Positions 59,835 to 64,000 of a stretch of DNA of 64,000 nucleotides are shown here, piece after piece. How positions within the stretch are numbered: the first letter of the stretch is position 1; every line of letters begins with the position of its first letter. The DNA is from Pseudomonas sp. Au-Pse12. GTDB taxonomy: Bacteria > Pseudomonadota > Gammaproteobacteria > Pseudomonadales > Pseudomonadaceae. The stretch spans positions 62,001-126,000 of the forward strand of contig NZ_JAJTTH010000007.1 of NCBI RefSeq assembly GCF_021341665.1, read 5' to 3'. The notes under the pieces are model-generated. The model ran no database searches, was not told the DNA's origin, and saw only the letters and a list, made by a program, of their open reading frames with translations. The translations under genes and the position numbers were made by a program.

Positions 59835-59906
59835 TGGCGGAGCGGACGAAGGTGAAACTTGCGACCCTCGGCGTGAACCGGTGATAGACCGGTCGACTGG
59901 CGCCCC
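59835..59906 (-). pseudogene. Decayed tRNA-Asp relic
   Basis: On the minus strand this 72-base segment follows the tRNA-Asp sequence remembered for enterics and pseudomonads: it begins GGGGCG (GGGACG in tRNA-Asp), keeps GACCGGT (GCCGGTT) in the D arm, TCACGC (GTCACGC) near the anticodon, GGGTCGC in the variable region, and ends GTCCGCTCCGCCA (GTCCGTTCCGCCA). The acceptor arms still pair at six of seven positions including one wobble, but the anticodon loop, the T loop (AAGTTTCACCTTC) and the length (72 for 77) are altered. It is probably not functional. Confidence 0.6.
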
Positions 59907-59959
59907 GCTGCCAGATCAGGCATGACCCCGACCCGGATGGGCAAAGACCCTGAAGAAAC

Positions 59960-60232
59960 TTAGTTAACAGCTTCTTTCAGTGCTTTACCGGCTTTGAAAC
60001 CTGGCTTTTTAGCAGCAGCGATTTCCAGAGTCTTGCCGGTCTGTGGGTTACGACCGATACGCGCTGGACGATCAGTTACGGAGAAAGTCCCGAAACCAAC
60101 CAGTACCACAGAGTCACCGGCCTTCAGAGCGCCAGTAACGGATTCGATTACTGCGTCCAGCGCACGGCCAGCAGCAGCTTTCGGGAGATCAGCAGATGCA
60201 GCGATAGCATCAATCAGTTCCGACTTGTTCAC
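59960..60232 (-). CDS. hupB: DNA-binding protein HU-beta
   Basis: A 90-residue HU protein: NKSELIDAIAASADLPKAAA (dimerisation helices), GFGTFSVTDRPARIGRNPQT (start of the DNA-binding arms, with the intercalating Pro in NPQTG) and KKPGFKAGKALKEAVN at the C-terminus. It compacts DNA and sits in the usual clpX-lon-hupB-ppiD order of gamma-proteobacteria. It has its own strong promoter. Confidence 0.96.
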   Translation of the reverse strand: MNKSELIDAIAASADLPKAAAGRALDAVIESVTGALKAGDSVVLVGFGTFSVTDRPARIGRNPQTGKTLEIAAAKKPGFKAGKALKEAVN

Positions 60233-60327
60233 TCTAAGTCCCCTTATATATCTATGAGTATGATTCTAAGTTTTTTGGTGAAAGCAAAAACGAGTGCTGA
60301 ATGGCCTACAGACACTTAAGAGCCGCT

Positions 60328-60356
60328 TTATAACAAGGGCTCTAAAAAGCTGTCAA
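60328..60356 (-). promoter_or_regulatory. hupB promoter
   Basis: On the minus strand TTGACA (60351-60356), 17-bp spacer, TTATAA (60328-60333): a near-consensus sigma-70 promoter giving a leader of about 90 bases. The spacer and following bases also form an AGAGCC / GGCTCT inverted repeat that may be part of the lon transcript end. Confidence 0.8.
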
Positions 60357-60380
60357 GGAAGCCCCCCAGGCTAATGCGTA

Positions 60381-62777
60381 CTAATGCGTGCTAATTCTTT
60401 CCTTAGAGTCAGACTCGCGTTTTTCGTCCTTTGCAACTATCTCGGGAGCCACATCCGGCAAGGGCTCCGGCGCGTATTGCAGCGCAATTTGCAGGACTTC
60501 GTCAATCCATTTAACGGGTTTAATCTGCAGATCTTGCTTGATGTTGTCAGGAATTTCTTTCAAATCGCGAACATTCTCTTCCGGAATGATCACGGTCTTG
60601 ATTCCCCCCCGATGAGCGGCGAGTAATTTCTCTTTCAAACCACCGATGGCCAACACTTGACCACGTAGCGTGATCTCACCCGTCATCGCCACATCAGCCC
60701 GCACCGGAATACCGGTCAGCGCCGAAACCAAGGCCGTGCACATACCTACGCCAGCGCTAGGACCGTCCTTCGGAGTCGCCCCTTCCGGCATGTGAATGTG
60801 GGTGTCGCGCTTCTCGTGGAAGTCCAGGGGAATGCCCAGGCTCTTGGCCCGGCTGCGCACCACGGTCAATGCGGCAGTGATCGATTCGACCATGACATCG
60901 CCCAGGGAGCCAGTCTTGATCAACTGCCCCTTGCCCGGAACCACGGCGGCTTCGATGGTCAGCAGCTCGCCGCCCACCTGAGTCCATGCCAAGCCGGTCA
61001 CCTGACCGATCTGATCCTGCTGCTCAGCCAGGCCGTAGCGGAATTTACGCACACCAAGGAAGTGCTCCAGCAGGTCGGAAGTGACCTTGACCGAGAAGCG
61101 TTTTTCCATCGCGTGCTCTTTCACCGCCTTGCGGCAAACCTTGGCAATCTGCCGCTCCAAGCCCCGTACACCGGCTTCGCGGGTGTAATAGCGAATGATG
61201 TCGCGGATGGCGTCCGGATCAAATTCCAGCTCGCCTTTCTTCAAGCCATTGGCCTGAATCTGTTTGGGCGACAGGTACTTGACCGCGATGTTGATCTTTT
61301 CGTCCTCTGTGTAGCCAGGCAGACGAATCACCTCCATCCGATCCAGCAGAGCTGGCGGAATATTCATCGAGTTGGAGGTGCAGAGGAACATCACATCGGA
61401 CAGGTCGTAATCGACTTCCAGGTAGTGATCGTTGAAATTGTGGTTCTGCTCGGGATCCAGCACCTCGAGCAATGCCGAAGCCGGGTCACCGCGCATATCG
61501 CTGCCCATCTTGTCGATTTCATCGAGCAGGAACAGCGGGTTGCGCACCCCAACCTTTGTCATCTTTTGAATCAATCTTCCCGGCATCGAACCGATATAAG
61601 TCCGACGATGCCCACGGATTTCCGCCTCATCACGCACACCGCCCAGGGCCATGCGTACGAACTTGCGGTTGGTGGCGTTGGCAATCGACTCCGCCAGGGA
61701 AGTTTTACCCACCCCAGGAGGACCTACCAGGCACAACACCGGGCCACGAATTTTCTTCACACGCTTTTGCACTGCGAGGTATTCGAGAATCCGTTCCTTG
61801 ACCTCCTCCAGGCCATAGTGGTCGGCATCGAGGATATCTTCGGCGCGCGCGAGGTCGAGACGGACTTTGCTCTGGGCCTTCCAAGGCACCTGAACCAGCC
61901 AGTCGATATAAGAGCGCACCACTGTGGCTTCGGCAGACATTGGCGACATCTGCTTGAGCTTGTTCAGCTCAGCCTGTGCCTTGGTCATTGCGTCTTTTGG
62001 TAGGCCAGCGGCATCAATGCGCTTTTTCAGCTCTTCGATTTCGTTGTGGCCTTCGTCACCATCGCCCAACTCTTTCTGAATGGCCTTCATCTGCTCATTC
62101 AGGTAGTACTCGCGCTGGCTGCGTTCCATTTGTTTCTTGACGCGGCCACGAATGCGTTTTTCCACCTGCAGCAGGTCGATCTCGGCGTCCAGCAACGCCA
62201 GGACATGCTCAACCCGAGCAGACAGATCAATGATTTCGAGAATTTCCTGCTTCTGCTCGATCTTCAACGCCATATGCGCAGCCATGGTATCCACCAGGCG
62301 GCTTGGCTCGTCGATGCTGTTGAGGGAGGACAACACCTCGGCAGGAACTTTTTTGCCCAGTTGCACATATTGCTCGAACTGGGACAGCAGACTGCGAACA
62401 AACACTTCCGACTCACGATCAGGAGCATCGACTTCGTCAATCAGGGAGACTTCGGCACGGCAGTGACCATCAACTTCGCTGAAGCGTTCAACAGCGCCAC
62501 GCTGCTCACCTTCAACCAACACCTTGACGGTGCCATCAGGCAACTTGAGCAACTGCAGGACAGTCGCAATGGTACCTACGCGATAGAGTGCATCTTCACC
62601 GGGATCATCATCAGCAGGGTTTCTCTGTGCCAGCAGAAGAATCTGCTTGTCGCCCGTCATCGCTGCCTCGAGGGCTTCAATCGACTTCTCGCGCCCCACG
62701 AACAGCGGGATAACCATGTGCGGATAAACCACGACATCACGCAATGGCAGGAGAGGCAATTCGATGGTTGTCTTCAT
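60381..62777 (-). CDS. lon: ATP-dependent protease La (Lon)
   Basis: A 798-residue Lon: N-terminal substrate-recognition domain, AAA+ with Walker A LVGPPGVGKTSLAESIANAT and Walker B NPLFLLDEIDKMGSDM, and protease domain with catalytic Ser in TPKDGPSAGVGMCTALVSAL and Lys in LKEKLLAAHRGGIKTVI. It degrades misfolded and regulatory proteins. The end of the gene overlaps nothing; the leader contains a sigma-32 promoter and a perfect palindrome. AGAGGCGAAATC precedes the ATG. Confidence 0.97.
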   Translation of the reverse strand: MKTTIELPLLPLRDVVVYPHMVIPLFVGREKSIEALEAAMTGDKQILLLAQRNPADDDPGEDALYRVGTIATVLQLLKLPDGTVKVLVEGEQRGAVERFSEVDGHCRAEVSLIDEVDAPDRESEVFVRSLLSQFEQYVQLGKKVPAEVLSSLNSIDEPSRLVDTMAAHMALKIEQKQEILEIIDLSARVEHVLALLDAEIDLLQVEKRIRGRVKKQMERSQREYYLNEQMKAIQKELGDGDEGHNEIEELKKRIDAAGLPKDAMTKAQAELNKLKQMSPMSAEATVVRSYIDWLVQVPWKAQSKVRLDLARAEDILDADHYGLEEVKERILEYLAVQKRVKKIRGPVLCLVGPPGVGKTSLAESIANATNRKFVRMALGGVRDEAEIRGHRRTYIGSMPGRLIQKMTKVGVRNPLFLLDEIDKMGSDMRGDPASALLEVLDPEQNHNFNDHYLEVDYDLSDVMFLCTSNSMNIPPALLDRMEVIRLPGYTEDEKINIAVKYLSPKQIQANGLKKGELEFDPDAIRDIIRYYTREAGVRGLERQIAKVCRKAVKEHAMEKRFSVKVTSDLLEHFLGVRKFRYGLAEQQDQIGQVTGLAWTQVGGELLTIEAAVVPGKGQLIKTGSLGDVMVESITAALTVVRSRAKSLGIPLDFHEKRDTHIHMPEGATPKDGPSAGVGMCTALVSALTGIPVRADVAMTGEITLRGQVLAIGGLKEKLLAAHRGGIKTVIIPEENVRDLKEIPDNIKQDLQIKPVKWIDEVLQIALQYAPEPLPDVAPEIVAKDEKRESDSKERISTH

Positions 62778-62793
62778 GATTTCGCCTCTACGG

Positions 62794-62807
62794 CGGCCGT
62801 ACGGCCG
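62794..62807. repeat. Perfect 14-bp palindrome in the lon leader
   Basis: CGGCCGTACGGCCG, 16 bases before the lon start codon and inside the transcribed leader. It may be an operator or a weak hairpin near the ribosome-binding site. Confidence 0.6.
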
Positions 62808-62835
62808 TAAACAGATGGAAGTAAGCTTGAAACCA

Positions 62836-62864
62836 AGATGGGGGCTGCCTGGAAAAAAAACAAG
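62836..62864 (-). promoter_or_regulatory. Sigma-32 heat-shock promoter of lon
   Basis: On the minus strand CTTGTTT (62858-62864), 14-bp spacer, CCCCATCT (62836-62843), against the consensus CTTGAAA-N12-14-CCCCATNT. Transcription should start near 62829, about 50 bases before lon. Confidence 0.85.
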
Positions 62865-62888
62865 CTTAAAGACAGCACTTTAAGGCGC

Positions 62889-62916
62889 TAAAGACAAAGG
62901 GGCCCGAAGGCCCCTT
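62889..62916 (-). terminator. Terminator downstream of clpX
   Basis: A perfect 8-bp stem AAGGGGCC / GGCCCCTT with a four-base loop, followed on the minus strand by TTTGTCTTT. It separates clpX from the lon promoter. Confidence 0.85.
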
Positions 62917-62939
62917 CTTTCATTCCAACGGCGCGACGC

Positions 62940-64000
62940 TTACGCGTCTGGCGCCGCCTTGGCCGTCGGCTCACTGTTCTCATAGATGTACAGTGGCTGG
63001 GACTTGCCTTCAATAACGCTTTCGTCGATCACTACTTTACTCACCTCGGACTGCGAGGGGATTTCATACATAGTGTCGAGCAGAACACCTTCAAGAATCG
63101 AGCGCAGACCACGAGCACCGGTCTTGCGTTCAAGTGCCCGCTTGGCGACCGACTTCAGCGCATCGGTACGGAACTCCAGATCAACACCTTCCATCTCGAA
63201 CAACTTGGCGTACTGCTTGGTCAAGGCATTCTTCGGTTCGGTGAGGATCTGAATCAATGCAGCTTCGTCCAGCTCATCCAGGGTCGCCAGCACTGGCAGA
63301 CGGCCAACAAACTCCGGGATCAGACCGAACTTGACCAGATCGTCAGGTTCGACTTCACGCAGGGATTCGCCAACCTTCTTGCCCTCTTCCTTGCTGCGCA
63401 CTTCAGCATTGAAACCAATGCCGCCGCGGGTAGAGCGGTTTTGAATAACCTTTTCCAGCCCGGAGAACGCGCCACCGCAGATGAACAGGATATTGCGAGT
63501 ATCAACTTGCAGGAATTCCTGCTGCGGGTGCTTGCGACCACCTTGTGGCGGAACGGAAGCAACCGTGCCTTCAATCAACTTCAACAGGGCTTGCTGAACG
63601 CCTTCACCGGAAACATCCCGGGTAATCGAAGGGTTGTCAGACTTGCGGGAGATCTTATCGATCTCATCGATATAGACAATGCCCATCTGGGCTTTCTCTA
63701 CGTCGTAATCGCACTTCTGCAGCAACTTCTGAATGATGTTCTCGACGTCCTCACCCACATAACCAGCTTCGGTCAGGGTGGTGGCATCGGCAATCGTGAA
63801 CGGCACATTCAATAGACGAGCCAGGGTTTCCGCCAGCAGCGTCTTACCCGAACCTGTAGGGCCGATCAGCAAGATGTTGCTCTTGCCAAGTTCGACGTCG
63901 TCACTCTTCTTGTCACGCTGGTTCAGACGCTTGTAGTGGTTGTACACCGCTACCGCTAGAACCTTTTTTGCACGCTCCTGACCAATCACGTATTGATCAA
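62940..64000 (-). CDS. clpX: ClpX, ATPase subunit of the ClpXP protease (5' end cut off)
   Basis: The AAA+ core and C-terminus of ClpX, cut by the window edge just inside LDQYVIGQERAKKVLAVAVY; the N-terminal zinc-binding domain lies outside. Walker A ILLIGPTGSGKTLLAETLAR, Walker B GIVYIDEIDKISRKSDNPS, the RFVGRLP-type block EFVGRLPVLATL and sensor 2 (ERKTGARGLRSILE) are present. It unfolds ssrA-tagged and other substrates and feeds ClpP. lon follows in the same direction. Confidence 0.96.
   Translation of the reverse strand, partial: DQYVIGQERAKKVLAVAVYNHYKRLNQRDKKSDDVELGKSNILLIGPTGSGKTLLAETLARLLNVPFTIADATTLTEAGYVGEDVENIIQKLLQKCDYDVEKAQMGIVYIDEIDKISRKSDNPSITRDVSGEGVQQALLKLIEGTVASVPPQGGRKHPQQEFLQVDTRNILFICGGAFSGLEKVIQNRSTRGGIGFNAEVRSKEEGKKVGESLREVEPDDLVKFGLIPEFVGRLPVLATLDELDEAALIQILTEPKNALTKQYAKLFEMEGVDLEFRTDALKSVAKRALERKTGARGLRSILEGVLLDTMYEIPSQSEVSKVVIDESVIEGKSQPLYIYENSEPTAKAAPDA

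Overview
The window is high-GC chromosomal DNA of a fluorescent Pseudomonas, most likely from the P. fluorescens/protegens/chlororaphis group. This rests on gene content (complete liu leucine/isovalerate cluster, PrrF and CrcZ/Y-type sRNAs, Csu/CupE-type fimbriae, phnWX, an MdeB-like E1) and on the typical Pseudomonas REP sequences (GGAGCCGGCTTGCCGGCGA and GTAGGAGCGAGCTTGCTCGC types). I see no prophage, insertion sequence, integron or CRISPR array; it reads as core genome with several lineage-variable cassettes.

Layout. 1-1204: a MarR repressor and the start of an outer-membrane efflux lipoprotein, under a promoter carrying two identical palindromes. 1336-10505: tamA-tamB, a GNAT acetyltransferase, xthA, a YegP-like protein, and a PstS-OmpA chimera behind a Pho box. 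10549-12894: an ACAD10/11-type acyl-CoA dehydrogenase and a divergent LysR regulator. 12962-22584: the LiuR regulon (liuR, liuE, an acyl-CoA synthetase, liuA, liuB, liuC, liuD) with three LiuR palindromes; between liuE and the synthetase lies a sigma-54-driven Crc/Hfq decoy sRNA (crcY). 22849-27446: an S24-type repressor that has lost its catalytic serine, a divergent DUF6124-like small protein, the Fur-controlled sRNA prrF, an M14 carboxypeptidase, and a divergent HxlR/MFS pair with palindromic operators.

27480-34043: a seven-gene chaperone-usher operon of the spore-coat-U (Csu/CupE) class. 34259-37783: zapE, two overlapping orphan genes, and a leucine-rich-repeat/kinase-like fusion. 37853-43359: a YebC-family regulator, a LysR regulator divergent from phnW-phnX (2-aminoethylphosphonate breakdown, with a REP pair inside the operon), cytochrome b561, and a PLP deaminase/desulfhydrase. 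43435-47860: fadH, a membrane-anchored nitrilase homologue lacking its cysteine, and an AraC regulator. 47862-52636: a 28-residue acidic small ORF with a tandem-repeat leader, a protein that is only the C-terminal part of an AceE-type E1, a MarR regulator, and a full-length AceE-like E1 (MdeB-like); both E1-type genes carry the same TTGCAATTGCAA palindrome.

52642-57794: a DUF2242 lipoprotein, a LysR regulator divergent from an MFS gene broken by an in-frame amber codon, a sterol-desaturase-family hydroxylase, and an AraC regulator. 57862-64000: the conserved proteostasis block ppiD, hupB, lon and clpX (clpX cut by the window edge), with a decayed tRNA-Asp relic between hupB and ppiD and a strong sigma-32 promoter in front of lon.

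Together the genes point to nutrient-scavenging regulation: carbon catabolite repression (CrcY), iron (PrrF), phosphate (PstS-OmpA), leucine (Liu) and phosphonate (Phn). The most interesting unexplained parts are the truncated E1 paralogue with its shared operator, the acidic mini-ORF, the serine-less S24 repressor, the cysteine-less nitrilase, the orphan overlapping pair and the tRNA-Asp relic.
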